Source of the DNA: Maniola hyperantus
Lineage: Eukaryota; Arthropoda; Insecta; Lepidoptera; Nymphalidae
Assembly: GCF_902806685.2 (NCBI RefSeq)
Contig: NC_048545.1
Span: 1,699,001-1,763,000 of the forward strand
Direction of reading: 5' to 3'
DNA: 64,000 nt
Made by a program: the position numbers and the translations under genes. Within the stretch, counting starts at the first letter, position 1; each line of letters starts with the position of its first letter. Below the pieces are notes generated by a model, which was not told where the DNA came from, searched no databases, and saw only the letters and a list, made by a program, of their open reading frames with translations. Positions 42,275-53,440 of this stretch are shown piece by piece.

Positions 42275-42470
42275 CTAGCTGTCCTGCCTCGGCTTCGCTC
42301 GGGTAGAGTTTAGAAAATTGAGGGGGAGGTTGAATTAAATTTTTCTCTCCGTAAGAACCATCCCCGTACTTCAAGGAATATTATAAAAAAAGAATTAGCG
42401 AAATCGGTTCAGCTGTCCTCGAGATTTGCGATCAGCAACACATTTAGCGATTCATTTTTATATGTAGAAA
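42275..42470 (-). repeat. Interspersed repeat Y, copy 2
   Basis: actagctgtcctgcctcggc, then the same ctctccgtaagaaccatccccg block as copy 1. Confidence 0.6.
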
Positions 42471-43160
42471 AGATAGGCACCTACCTAGCACAACTGTCAC
42501 GCCCTATGTTTCCTTAGTAACGAATATGTTGGCATAGACTAAGGACCTCCCTGGCGCAGTGGTGAGTTCTGTAGTTCCTTGTTTACTACGGAACCCTAAA
42601 AATATTAATATTATAAGGTTAGGTTCAGCTAGAAAGTAAAAAAGGGTCCATAAAGACCCCTAGGCTTAATAAAACTCAGTAAACAATAAAATAAAATTCA
42701 GTTTTTTTTATCCTAAAACAAATATTAATGAAACTTATTGAGAAACTAGATGATGCCCACGACTTCGTCTGCGTGGATTTAGGTTTTTCTAAAATACCGT
42801 GGGAACTCTATTTAGAACTCTGTTATTTCACTAATTTTTCTAAGTTGTTTTGAATGTTTTTTAACGTTTTGACAGTAACATAGCTACGTATACTTGTCAT
42901 AATTTTTATGATAAATTCGTTTTACGAGTGAGTTACGGCATATTTCTCGAATTCTTTATAGTTTGTACCAGGGTCATAAAAAGTTTATGATCCCTTGGAT
43001 AGGTACCGGATCTGAGATTAAGTAGCTCGATTATTTTAGTATCCTCGATATAATCGTCTCTACGCAGTTATGTGTCTCTTGTCTCTATACCGTATCGTAT
43101 GAGATCAGTAGGAGAACCAGAATAACCGACATAGCTCAGCGAGTTCACCATATTTAATTT

Positions 43161-44400
43161 TCAAAAAAATTACAGCTAGTGTCTTATTCGGGATGATATA
43201 AGGATTCTAACGATACCCCTAACATCCGCATCTGTTCAGGCATTTAGAAGTTATGGTGGAATAAATAAACATACATACTGAACCCTGAAAACATTATACT
43301 TTACCACCAATCTTTTAAGTTATGCTGGCACGCAAGTCTGTTCCACCATATACGGTGCATCATGTATGATGCAGTGAATGCAGATATAAGTGGTATAAGG
43401 TATTGATACAATGCAACTGCAGTCTGCGGCTAGCGGTGATGCAATCGACGGCAGTGCAACGATCGATTGTGCGTTCGCTAAATTAATGTGCATCGCAGTT
43501 TAAAAGAAATAGAAAATAAGTCTTTTTTGAAAAAAGTAAAAATACGACGAACTAAAATGAATTTTTCACATTTAAAAATGTCACCATACAGCCGCCATAT
43601 TGACTTTTTCAAAAAAATTAGAGCTAGTATCTGATTCGGGATGATATAAGGATTCTAACGATACCCCGAACATCCACATCTGTTCAGGCATTTAGAAGTT
43701 ATGGTGGAATAAATAAACTCATATACTGAACCCTGAAATCATTGCACTCCTTTTTTACCACCAATCTTTTAAGTTATGCTGGCATGCAAGTCTGTTCCAC
43801 CATATACGGTGCATCATGTATGATGCAGTGTATGCAGATATAAGTGGTATAAGGTATTGATACAATGCAACTGCAGTCTGCGGCTAGCGGTGATGCAATC
43901 GACGGCAGTGCAACGATCGTTTGTGCGTTCGCTAAATTAATGTGCATCGCAGTTTAAAAGAAATAGTAAATAAGTCTTTTTTGAAAAAAGTAAAAATACG
44001 ACGAACTAAAATGAATTTTTCACATTTAAAAATGTCACCATACAGCCGCCATATTGACTTTTTCAAAAAAATTAGAGCTAGTATCTGATTCGGGATGATA
44101 TAAGGATTCTAACGATACCCCGAACATCCACATCTGTTCAGGCATTTAGAAGTTATGGTGGAATAAATAAACTCATATACTGAACCCTGAAATCATTGCA
44201 CTCCTTTTTTACCACCAATCTTTTAAGTTATGCTGGCATGCAAGTCTGTTCCACCATATACGGTGCGTCATGTATGATGCAGTGTATGCAGATATAAGTG
44301 GTATAAGGTGTTGATACAATTCAACTGCAGTCTGCGGCTAGCGGTGATGCAATCGACGGCAGTGCAACGATCGATTGTGCGTTCGCTAAAATTATGTGCA
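43161..44400. repeat. Tandem repeat, unit about 450 bp, 2.75 copies
   Basis: Units begin at 43161, 43609 and 44063 (tcaaaaaaattagagctag). Copies 2 and 3 are closer to each other than to copy 1. The unit contains gatgcaatcgacggcagtgcaacgatcg and tacggtgcatcatgtatgatgcag, the latter palindromic. No ORF. Confidence 0.92.
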
Positions 44401-44744
44401 GTCATTCTTATACATCTTCCTAGATATTTTTGCTACGAAGAAGCTACGAAGTCTTGCCCCTTCGTTTTCTCGAGGAAGTAAAATGTATTTTCAGTAAGTT
44501 CTTAAAAGTAAATGAGTTCTTATACCTAACAATAACACTGGAATGGGTCTGTTAGAGGAAAATGCTAATAGCAATGACTACTACGCAATAGACGGCTCAT
44601 TTCGATCCGATCTAATGAAATGTGAGTTTGTTTGTTGGTTTGTCCTTCAATCACACCGCAATGGAGCAAAGGCTCCACGACTCTTGTACTCGACAAGGGT
44701 TGCCACTTGCCATCACATTGAATCCCAACCCATCGCTACCCATA

Positions 44745-44890
44745 TTATAAATGCGAAAGTGTGTTTGTTTGTTGGTTTATTGGTTTGTTGCTTGTTGCTT
44801 TGTCCCTCAATTACTGCGCAACGGATTGACGTGATTTTTTTGCATGAGTATAGTTAAAGACCTGTAGAATGTCATAGGATACTTTTTCTT
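44745..44890 (+). repeat. Rep-C copy, partial
   Basis: attataaatgcgaaagtgtg to gtcataggatactttttc; an older fragment lies at 44613-44660. Confidence 0.6.
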
Positions 44891-45493
44891 TCCACCAAGT
44901 GGGGGATCATCCAACGCTACGCTTTGCGTCTGTATGTCACAACTAATTATATGAAAATCCGTTAAAGACCTAATAGATCAACGGTTGAAGGGCGGACAGA
45001 AATCCCAAAGGTCAGCGTTTTGGAATTAAGCGAAACTGCGGGAATGTGCTAGGTTTTTTGTAATGAGAAAAGATATATTGCTGTAAAGGTCATGTCGGTG
45101 GAGCGACCTTTGTAAAAAATATCAGCAAATAAATAACCTAGGGTTGCCAACCAACGGGTTTTTCAGGACGCAGTCTACAGCCCAGCACAATCAGTGCGAC
45201 ACATCGATATAAATGACAAGATCAAGTCAAACGAACAAAATTTTTCACGGTTTTGGAACCAAATAAATCAGCGCCACCTCTTAGATACCTACTAATGAAC
45301 GACCCGTTTGAAATCCAGACGTCACTGAGGTTGCATTGGTGCATAAGCACCAATGAGTCGGTGCCATTTTGTTTGTTCAATAACCCCGTCCATGCGAAGT
45401 ATGTAATATGATAGTTCAATACATAGATAGATCATACATTTAATACCACCACCACCACCATTTTTAGAACCATCTGTAAACCCAAATCACTAC

Positions 45494-45660
45494 CCCTATT
45501 ATAAATGCGAAAGTGTGTTTGTTTCTTGGTTTATTGGTTTGTTGGTTTGTCCTTCAATCATGTCGCAACGGAGCAACGGATCGTTGTGATTTTTTGCGTG
45601 GGTATAGATTCAAAGACCTGGAGAGTGACATAGGCTACTTATTTTCCCGGGTACAATTAA
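45494..45660 (+). repeat. Rep-C copy, partial
   Basis: ctattataaatgcgaaagtg to taggctacttattttcccggg. Confidence 0.65.
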
Positions 45661-45711
45661 ATAGTTGCCATTACATTTATAATTCCAGTTAAGACGTTTG
45701 ACGACCTCCCT

Positions 45712-46038
45712 GGCGCAGCGGTAAGCGCTGTGGTCTTATTAGTGGGACGTCCCGGGTTCGATTCCTGGCAGGGATTTGGAATTTTATAATTTCTAAATTT
45801 CTGGTCTGGTCTGGTGGGAGGCTTCGGCCGTGGCTAGTTACCACCCTACCGGCAAAGCCGTGCTGCTAAGCAATTTAGCGTTCCGGTACGATGCCGTGTA
45901 GAAACCAAAGGTGTATGGGTTTAATAAAAAAAAAACTGCCATACTCCTTCCAGGTTAGCCCGCTCCCACCTTAGACTGCATCGTCACCATCAGGTCAGAT
46001 TGCAGTCAAGGGCTAACTTGTATCTGAATATTAAAAAG

Positions 46039-46070
<32 letters not shown>
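45712..46070 (+). mobile_element. SINE-G, full-length with long A tail
   Basis: tRNA-like head gacctccctggcgcagcggt (A box) and gggttcgattcc (B box); body ctggtctggtgggaggcttcgg to gttagcccgctcccacc; tail of about 35 A residues. A long clean tail suggests a rather recent insertion. Confidence 0.87.
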
Positions 46071-46072
<2 letters not shown>

Positions 46073-46369
46073 CTGCTTGGAAAGAAGTAGAAATCATTAG
46101 AAACCGCGAAATCATTAGCTCCCTTTGTTTCAATAATGAAAGGAATGCAAATGGGTTGGGATTCAATGTGATGGCAACCCTTGTCCCGGTCATTAAATTA
46201 GGACTTATTTCACCAGTAACCAGCACCAGGCGATGCTCGCGTGCCTACAACCACTTCCTCAGATAAAAACTACCTTTTAATACAAAAGTTATTGCTTTAC
46301 GAATGTTCCTTCCTTACGAGTAGGCATGTCGGCTGTTTAAGTGCCACTTATGTTTTATTCTATAAAATA

Positions 46370-46611
46370 ACTAGCTTATGCTCGCGACTTCGTCCGCGTG
46401 GACTACACAAATTTCAAACCCCTATTTCACCCCCTTCGGGGTTGAATTTTCAAAAATCCTTTCTTAGCGGATGCCTACGTCACAATAGCTATCTGCATGC
46501 CAAATTTCAGCCCGATCCGTCCAGTAGTTTAAGCTGTGCGTTGATAGATCAGTCAGTCAGTCAGTCAGTCATTCAGTCAGTCAGTCACCTTTTCCTTTTA
46601 TATATTTAGAA
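46370..46611 (-). repeat. Rep-B copy 14
   Basis: Full-length with an expanded (cagt)n block before ccttttccttttatatattt. Confidence 0.85.
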
Positions 46612-46734
46612 GATTTTGCTATCGACCTTTGTTTGAGACTAATAATCAAACTACACATTAAAACATTTAAAACACCTTTAGACGCATGAAACGCTAGGCT
46701 CAGGCTCAGGTTTCATATTTTAAATTTAGTTTTT

Positions 46735-46860
46735 GTATAAGAGGAGGGAGAGCGGGGACCCTGAGATACAGGTTTCGCAAACTTACTTCAGGGCCCCTGG
46801 CACAATTTTTAAAAAGACCTTTGTAGAACAAATAAATCATTTTATTTCATTTCATTTCAG
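46735..46860 (+). mobile_element. LINE 3' end type 2 with TTTCA tail
   Basis: gagagcggggaccctgagatacagg, aacttacttcagggcccctgg, aataaatcattttatttcatttcatttc. The antisense relative is at 54022-54185. Confidence 0.7.
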
Positions 46861-47162
46861 GCCTCCCATTCTAAGGAGCATCCAAATCTTACAAAATCTT
46901 CCACATCCAAATACAAACAGAAATATGTTAATTCCGTTCTTCCGTTTTCGTTTCTGTTTTTTCCGTTTTTTTTAATATTTTATTTTTACTACTTTTCCCT
47001 GAATTTTCTCTCCCCCAGTCGAGTTTTTTGTTTTTCTTATGTTTATTCTATCTGTGAAAACTTGTCATTAGCTTCAATCTTTTTCTGTTTTTTATCTTTT
47101 TATTAATTATTATTAGCTGTAAGTTTTCCTGTTAAATTAAATTAAATTAAATTAAATTAAGT
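46861..47162 (+). mobile_element. Probable LINE 3' UTR with (TTAAA)n tail
   Basis: AT-rich sequence ending ctgttaaattaaattaaattaaattaa. The pentanucleotide tail is typical of non-LTR elements; coding part absent. Confidence 0.4.
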
Positions 47163-47542
47163 ATGTACCATATCATAAGCTTACTTAGTTACATAAAGAG
47201 TTTAGGCTAAGTAGTTTCTGTTAAAATAAAGATAAATTTCCGTTCTCACTTCGCTTTTCATGATTAAATTTTATTTTTTGTTCGATTTTGTTTCTAGTTA
47301 GCATTAGGATTTTACTTTTATGAGTAAAAGAATCGTTTAACTGTAATATGAAAGAAAAATTTTGAGCTCACATCGCTCTTGTATTTTATGATTACTTTGT
47401 AAAAAAATATTTAAATCAAAAGCGTTACTATTTCTATGTTCGCGTTCCCGGGACGGAGGCGTGGCGCGCGCTTCGAGGCGCGGAGGAAATGATATGACCA
47501 AACTTTAACTTTGGTCAACTTAACTTTAACAAAATTGGTCAC

Positions 47543-47588
47543 CCATCACATTAACGACAATCGTATAAATCGCAACGAAAGTTCGCAT
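47543..47588 (-). CDS. Candidate first coding exon (signal peptide) of the receptor
   Basis: An ATG at 47588-47586 opens 15 codons, MRTFVAIYTIVVNVM, plus one base before a GT donor (gtgacc). The phase, one base left over, is what the Ig1 exon at 30400 needs, since that exon starts with two bases; the joined codon would be Asp. The hydrophobic stretch FVAIYTIVV looks like a short signal peptide, but no clear small-residue cleavage site is visible near it. The sequence around is not part of any repeat family seen here, and a TATAAAAG lies about 130 bp upstream. This would make a 17-kb first intron. The main doubts are the short hydrophobic core, the weak Kozak context and the chance of a phase match. 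Confidence 0.33.
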
Positions 47589-47636
47589 TCACATCGAGCG
47601 CGTGTAAATCAATTTATCTCTGAGCTCACGAGGCAT
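47589..47636 (-). other. Upstream ORF abutting the candidate start codon
   Basis: A 15-codon ORF (ATG at 47636-47634) ends in ATG TGA, and the next codon is the ATG of the candidate signal-peptide exon, so stop and start touch. The last two codons are themselves a minimal start-stop ORF. If the promoter guess is right, this would limit translation of the main ORF unless it is bypassed. It is conditional on the first-exon call. Confidence 0.25.
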
Positions 47637-47713
47637 GTAGGCAGTTGGCACTAAATTCAGGAGGATACGCGATCCTCGCACGGTGACGCAATCACGCGGA
47701 AGATGACGTCACA

Positions 47714-47721
47714 CTTTTATA
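47714..47721 (-). promoter_or_regulatory. Candidate TATA box (TATAAAAG)
   Basis: Minus-strand TATAAAAG sits 126 bp upstream of the candidate first ATG in a stretch without known repeats and richer in CpG than its surroundings. A CRE-like TGACGTCA follows at about 47703-47710. No strict initiator was identified. Tentative core promoter of the receptor gene. Confidence 0.25.
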
Positions 47722-47892
47722 GTTGATTAACGACCCGTGGGCGAACAGCACATTAGTTGACGCTGTTTGCGATCGAGAGAAAGCTGTTCCTAAGCTTTAT
47801 CTCAGTTTATCTTATCTCTGTTCTCTCCTGACCAAACTCAAAATTTCAAACTCTCTATGTTAGTATGTTAGGTACATACTAACATATAAATA

Positions 47893-48068
47893 TATCATCA
47901 TCATCATGATCAACCCATCGCTGGCTCACTACAGGCCACGGGTATCCTCTCAGGGTGAGAAGGGTTCTGGCCATAGTCTACCACGCTGGCCATGTGCGAA
48001 TTGGATTACTAGTTGGATTACGAATAGACTTCACACACCTTTGAAAACATTATGGAGAATTTTCAGCT
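47893..48068 (-). mobile_element. SINE-E fragment
   Basis: catcatcatcatgatcaacccatcgctgg to gaaaacattatggagaattttcag. Confidence 0.65.
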
Positions 48069-48121
48069 ATATAAACTTTCGTGTATGAGACCGATTCACA
48101 CTTTATTATTTTATTATTATA

Positions 48122-48192
48122 TACTAGCATATGCACAGCGCATTGATATATCAGTCAGTCAGTCAGTCACCTTTTCCTTTTATATATTTAGA
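48122..48192 (-). repeat. Rep-B copy 15, heavily deleted
   Basis: Keeps tactagcatatgc and jumps to gcgcattgatatatcagtcag...tatatttaga. Confidence 0.65.
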
Positions 48193-48470
48193 AGACTATA
48201 CCTACTCCTTGGTGTAACAAAAGAAAAATATATAATCAAAGACAATATTAATTCATGCACTCATATTATAATGCGTACGATTCATGAATGGATATTGCGT
48301 ATGAATAAATAAGTAAATAAAATTAATTGTACGCATGAGACACCTACGTAATTGGGTTCCGTAGCTCTCATAAATAAATGTCAAACAAAGGAATTATAAT
48401 CACATAAGTATACATATACATTTATTTGAACACCTTACCTCAGAACGATATTTTACATTTACACTAATTT

Positions 48471-48698
48471 ATCTAAATATATAAAAGGAAAAGGTGACTG
48501 GCGGACTGACTGACTGAATGATCTATCAACGCGCAGCTCCAACTACTGGACGGATCGGGCTAAAATTTGGCATGCAGATAGCTATTATGACGTAGCCATC
48601 CGCTAAGAAAGGATTTTTGAAAATTCAACCCCTAAGGGGGAAAAAGAGGTTTAAAATTTCCGTAGTCCACGCGGACGAAGTTGCGAGCGTAAGCTAGT
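48471..48698 (+). repeat. Rep-B copy 7
   Basis: atctaaatatataaaaggaaaagg to gcgagcgtaagctagt. Confidence 0.8.
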
Positions 48699-48845
48699 TT
48701 TGGAATATAATCTTAGCGTTACGCACGAGCCAAGCTGGTGAAAGAATTTCAAAATCGGTTTAGTAGTTCCAGAGATTACTTTCTACAAACAAACTTACAA
48801 ACTTTACCTCTTTATAATATTAGTATCGAAGTATACATTTGTTTT

Positions 48846-49300
48846 ATCATCATCATCATCATCAACCAATAGACGTCCACTGCTGGACATAGGTCTCTTG
48901 TAGGGACTTCTACACGCCACGGTCTTACGCCGCCCGGATCCAGCGGCTCCCTGCAACTCGTCTGATGTCATCCGTCCACCTAGTGGGGGGTCTTCCAATG
49001 CTGCGTCTTCCGGTGCGAGGTCGCCATTCTAGCACCTTGAGACCCCAACGTCTATCGGTTGTACGAACTATGTGCCCTGCCCATTGCCATTTCAGCTGCG
49101 CAACCCGTCGAGCTATGTCGGTTCCTCTAGTTCTCCTACGGATCTCCTCATTTCTGATTTGATCACGTAGAGAAACTCCAAGCATAGCTCTCTCCATCGC
49201 CCGCTGAGTAACTCCGAGCTTTCTTATGAGGCCCATAGTTAGCAACCATGTCTCGGATCCATATGTCATCACTGGCAAATTTGTTTACGGAACTCTAATA
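48846..49300 (-). mobile_element. Non-LTR retrotransposon C-terminal fragment
   Basis: Minus-strand ORF of about 117 codons: MTYGSETWLLTMGLIRKLGV, TQRAMERAMLGVSLRDQIRN, KLKWQWAGHIVRTTDRRWG, PPTRWTDDIRR. The start at MPVMTYGSETW follows the RT domain in intact elements; the RT domain itself is absent. Confidence 0.82.
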
Positions 49301-49470
49301 ACAATGACAGAGGAAGGAGGGAAGCTGCATGCCGGTCACGTCACGGGCCGGCGTGACGTCAAACCGATGTTTTCTTCATTTCACACTTTGTGACGCACTA
49401 GCTGCGCCCACAGGGTTTGTCTGCATTATGTGTTACATAAACTCACAGAGAGTTGCATAACTTAAGTATT

Positions 49471-49900
49471 TTTAGGGTTCCGTACATCAAAAGGAAAAAA
49501 GGAACCCTTATAGAATCACTTTGTTGTCTGTCTGGCCGTATGTCCGACGTGTCTGTCAAGAAAACCTATAGGGTGCTTATAATCATGAAATTTGGTATGT
49601 AGGGAGGTCTTATAGTACACAAGTAAAGGAATAAATCCCCGAAAACCGTGAATTTGTGGTTACATCACAAAAAATAATTAAAATGTGTTCATGAATTAAT
49701 ATTTTTAATTTTCAAACTAAGATTAAAGATAACTATACCAAGTGGGGTATTATATGAAAGGGCTTTACCTGTACATTCTGAAACAGATTTTTATTTATTT
49801 TTATACATAACAGTTTTTGATTTATCGTGCAAAATGTCGAAAAAATACGACTGTAGTACGGAACCCTCGGTGCGCGAGGCTGATCGCACTTGGCCGGTTT
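49471..49900 (-). repeat. Rep-A copy, antisense full-length
   Basis: tttagggttccgtacatcaaaagg to tcgcacttggccggttt. MITE-M follows at 49931. Confidence 0.85.
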
Positions 49901-49930
49901 GATGTGGCATTGTGGTCTGCTTCCCTACTA

Positions 49931-50110
49931 CAGTAAGCGGCCGAAAGTGATGTACACCGACCTTTAGAAGGCGATAGCAAATTTGTAGAGCACCGTCTCT
50001 GTCTTTGAGACCGACAAAACGTCATATAGGTATGAGTGACAGAGACAACGCTCTACAAAGCCAAAATGTCGTTCTAAAGGCCGATGTACATTACTTTCGG
50101 CTGCGTACTG
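49931..50110. mobile_element. MITE family M, copy 1 (long foldback)
   Basis: 180 bp, nearly all inverted repeat: cagtaagcggccgaaagtgatgtaca / tgtacattactttcggctgcgtactg, with gtagagc...gctctac nearer the centre. Confidence 0.85.
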
Positions 50111-50796
50111 TAAGTACTACTCTAACACCAACCTTACTTTTTTAACCGACTTCCAAAAAGGAGGTGGTTCTCAATTCGGCCCATTTTTTTTCAACTTTTT
50201 TTTTCTTGAACTACCGACCTTTTGGATTTCAGTCCGCACAACCGTTGAACTATTGAAGCTAAATGTCAGTTAGTTATTTCGAGGTGGTTAGTCTCACGCT
50301 ACGTAATAAATACGACACCCGACACCACCGCACCTACCAATTAACGTCGTTGTGACACTAAACAGGTGATTAACAGGCCAAATAACGGATAAAATATTGC
50401 TATTCATACCTCCTATTATTATAAATACAAAAATGTGTCTTTCTGTTTGTCTTTCCACCAATCCGTCCGTCTGTGTGTCACAGTCAATTGCCAAATAAAC
50501 TAGGCACTTATAAGACCTGTAGATAAAGTAGTCAATAAAAAAATTAATACAATTATAGTCTAATACCGCAACGCAAAAATATATTTTTAAAAAAAGTAAT
50601 TTTTCGCAATCCCTGAAAAAATATTTATCAATTTGATAAATTGAATTGAAAAATATATTGACAATTGAAAAGCGAAGAAAAGTCGATTTTTTTTTTGGTG
50701 TGATTATATTTTTCGAGTGATAATAATATTTTTAAAATCAGTATAATTTAGACTGAATTCTTACAATGAACGCTTAGCAGTCAGTTGAAAAAAAGT

Positions 50797-51146
50797 GTAA
50801 TAGCCTAGTGGCAGTGGCGTGCAGCTCATAGAGGCATAAACGCACTGCTTACCCTCGTTAAAAAAATCCAATGCTTATTTTACATTAAAACCTGCCGGAA
50901 AATAAGTTCATACCTAAAACCCTGGCTTGAAATCCTGTGCACGCCACTGCCTAGTGGTTAGTACGTCCGTCTTCTAATCGGAGGTCGGGAGCTCGATACC
51001 GGGCACACACTTCTAACTTTTCACTATCACTTGCTTTAGCGGTGAAGGAAAACATCGTGAGGAAACCTGCATGCCTGAGAGTTCGCCATAATGTTCTCCA
51101 AGGCGTGTGAACTGTGAAGTCCACAAATCCGCACATGGCCAACGAG
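50797..51146 (+). mobile_element. SINE-E copy split by a hAT MITE
   Basis: Head agcctagtgg is interrupted at 50812-50949, then cctagtggttagtacgtccgtc, B box gggagctcgatacc and body to cacatggccaac. Confidence 0.8.
50812..50949. mobile_element. hAT-type MITE K, copy 2
   Basis: 138 bp with ends CAGTGGCGTGCA / TGCACGCCACTG and a perfect 8-bp target duplication CCTAGTGG (50804-50811, 50950-50957). Inserted into the A-box region of a SINE-E. Confidence 0.92.
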
Positions 51147-51335
51147 CGCCAACGGCCGAAACGATCAATCTATTCGTAAAGAATAATTGTCAAAAAATGT
51201 CAGCCTCCAAATCTGTGTACCCCATCGACATAGGAATACCTACATCGCAAATTCTTTGGTGTACCCTATCGACAGTGACAGATAATTTCAGACGTAAGCT
51301 GTCATTGTTAGAAAACTCTTACAAACAACAGTAAA

Positions 51336-51575
51336 ATGAGAATCTTTTATACATTAAGCACAAGAATTAGAATGAATTTGATTAAGTTATTAATATTATT
51401 GACTGACATTAATATCTTTGACACAATATTATATTCTTATCTGATGTACTGCCTACTTTGTCAAAACATTTGTACGTCAGGGTTTCCTGACTGGATATGT
51501 TGGCAACTCTCTATTGTAAACACCTTGTCTTCCCATATTCACACAAATAAATTATTTCATTTCATTTCATAAATC
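51336..51575 (+). mobile_element. Probable LINE 3' UTR with TTTCA tail
   Basis: AT-rich sequence ending cacaaataaattatttcatttcatttcat, the tail type seen at 46860 and 38560. Confidence 0.4.
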
Positions 51576-51843
51576 CCAGGAAAAGAGCCCAATTTCCCGG
51601 CGGCTTGCGTAACTCGGGGAACGAAAACAAGAGTGTCGTCTGCGCCCGCGCATTCATTACCCCCGCCCAAGGCTGCGGAGACGTCGACAACACTCATGCT
51701 ACGGCCCCACTATCGGGGGCTCGATTATGGTACAACTAGCTGATGCCCGCGATTTCGTTCGCGTGGATTTAGGTTTTAAAAATCGCGGGGGAACTCTTTG
51801 ATTTTTCGGGATAAAACTAGCCTGTCACTCTCCACTGCCCCCC

Positions 51844-52367
51844 TAGCATGGGCAGGAGACAAAAATTTTATCCCCCAATTATATCCACTGCCGAGGGATA
51901 AAATTTACTTGTCCACCTCTCAAAGCACGGCAACAGGGGAGAGGAGAAGTTTATCCCTAATTCGGGGACAATTTTATCCTCGACATTAGACGTCGGTTTA
52001 AGTTTATTCTCATAGAACTTAAAAAATCAAAACATGTCTCGCGGTACCTGTTGGGTTTAGGTTATGTTTGGGTTGTGTTTGGGTTATGTTTGGGTTGTGT
52101 TTGTGTTATGTTTGGGTTGTGTTTGGGTTATGTTTGGAATATGGTTGGGAACCCCAACATAAACCCAACATAGGTCCCAAATACCAATTACCATTAACCC
52201 AATAAAGGTAAAGGAAAAGATCCAAAAACCGAAAAGTCCCCCGTTTTATTCACTGTGGATAATTATATCCACCCGTGAGCCCATGCTCGGAGAGTGGATA
52301 AAGCTGTCGGAGGGGATAAAGATTTTATCCTTTCCCCGGGGAGAAAATTATATCCCCGCCCATGCTA
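51844..52367. mobile_element. Element S: 524-bp inverted-repeat element
   Basis: Ends tagcatgggcaggagacaaa / attatatccccgcccatgcta, with several inner ttttatccc / gggataaa pairs. Holds a 22-bp minisatellite. No ORF of note. Confidence 0.8.
52053..52137 (+). repeat. Minisatellite, 22-bp unit, about 4 copies
   Basis: Alternating gggttatgttt and gggttgtgttt half-units. G/T-rich on one strand; not the insect telomere repeat. Confidence 0.85.
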
Positions 52368-53254
52368 ACCCTGCGTCTTTACTATATCCATGTAAAATAT
52401 TATAACCGACAGTTTCTAAATCTCATCAGTTTAAGTGGTCAGGTCCCGTGCAGCATCAGGATTGAGGAGTTGACATCCAATTTTTTATGGAACAATGTCG
52501 CAAAGTTTCTCTATCAATTAAAAAAGAAACTACGCAAATCGGTTCCGTAATCTCGGAGATTTCGATATACATACGTAGAAAACACAACACCTTCGTTTTT
52601 GAAAGTCGGTTAAAAAAGTAGCCTATGTTACTGTTTGGTTAATCTTCTACTTGTCTGTGAAAGTCCCGTCAAAATAGGATCAGCAGTTCCAAAGATTAGC
52701 CCGTTCAAACCGACAGACAGACAAGCAGACAAAAATTTCAAAAACATTTGATTCAATTATGGTACCTACGGTTCCAATAACCATATGAGCTTAATATGAG
52801 GTAGTTATTTCGAAATTACAGACAGACACTTCAATTTCATTTATAAGTATAGACTAGTATGGATAAGTATGGATAGATATAGTCAAATACCCAATTCGCG
52901 ATATCACGAATTTTCCGAACTCCGCTAGTGGAGGCGTACCATAGAACCGTCACAAGACTCTATTTGAATACGATAATCTAATTTCGAGTTTTGTCTGCCT
53001 CACAATACGTCTCGTCTCGTCTATTTTTAACAGATTTTTTAAAATCTTCTATCAAGATTACAATTTGACGTATCGGTGATATTGTTGCTTTCTCTAATAC
53101 TAAGGTGTGGAATGCCCTTCCGTTCTGGCGTCCGTCTTTCCTGCATAACTTAAATATCTTCTAGGCAAGTACGCTCCAACCTAGATCTCATAGTCATTAC
53201 TCATTATATTGCTTTTTTTAGCAAGACATGATTATCGTCAACCACAAGGCTATG

Positions 53255-53440
53255 TCACAAAAAAAATGTATGGAAATTAGATTAATTTATGCACTCAAAG
53301 AAATAAATAGATTTTTATTCAACTAAACTTTTATAATTAGGCTTTTGGATCGTCAAGTGCCGTCAAGAGTCGAAAGTCCTTACTACCGAAAAGAACCAGC
53401 AAGAAACTCGGCGGTTTCTCTTTTCAAGGATTTATCACTT
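53255..53440 (-). mobile_element. LINE 3' end fragment
   Basis: aaatagatttttattcaac...ccgaaaagaaccagcaagaaactcggcggtttctc, antisense relative of 38340-38470. Confidence 0.55.

Larger units (their letters stand above)
51735..52420 (-). repeat. Rep-C copy interrupted by element S
   Basis: actagctgatgcccgcgatttcg to tagcctgtcactctcca at 51836, resuming about 52372 (gtctttactatatccatg). Confidence 0.6.

Noticed and set aside
45712..45785. Possible tRNA gene
   Set aside because: tRNA-like head of SINE-G; it is followed by the family body and a poly-A tail, and copies recur.
46029..46070. Poly-Lys or poly-Phe ORF tract
   Set aside because: It is the A tail of a SINE.
47440..47500. GC-rich patch (cgttcccgggacggaggcgtggcgcgcgc) as coding exon
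   Set aside because: No open frame with splice sites; more likely near-promoter sequence.
51600..51720. MSVVDVSAALGG-like minus-strand start with a phase-1 GT donor as a possible first receptor exon
   Set aside because: The phase fits, but it has no hydrophobic signal segment and no promoter-like context; the 47.5-kb candidate is better.
52053..52137. Interstitial telomere repeat
   Set aside because: The unit gggttatgttt / gggttgtgttt is not the TTAGG repeat of insects.
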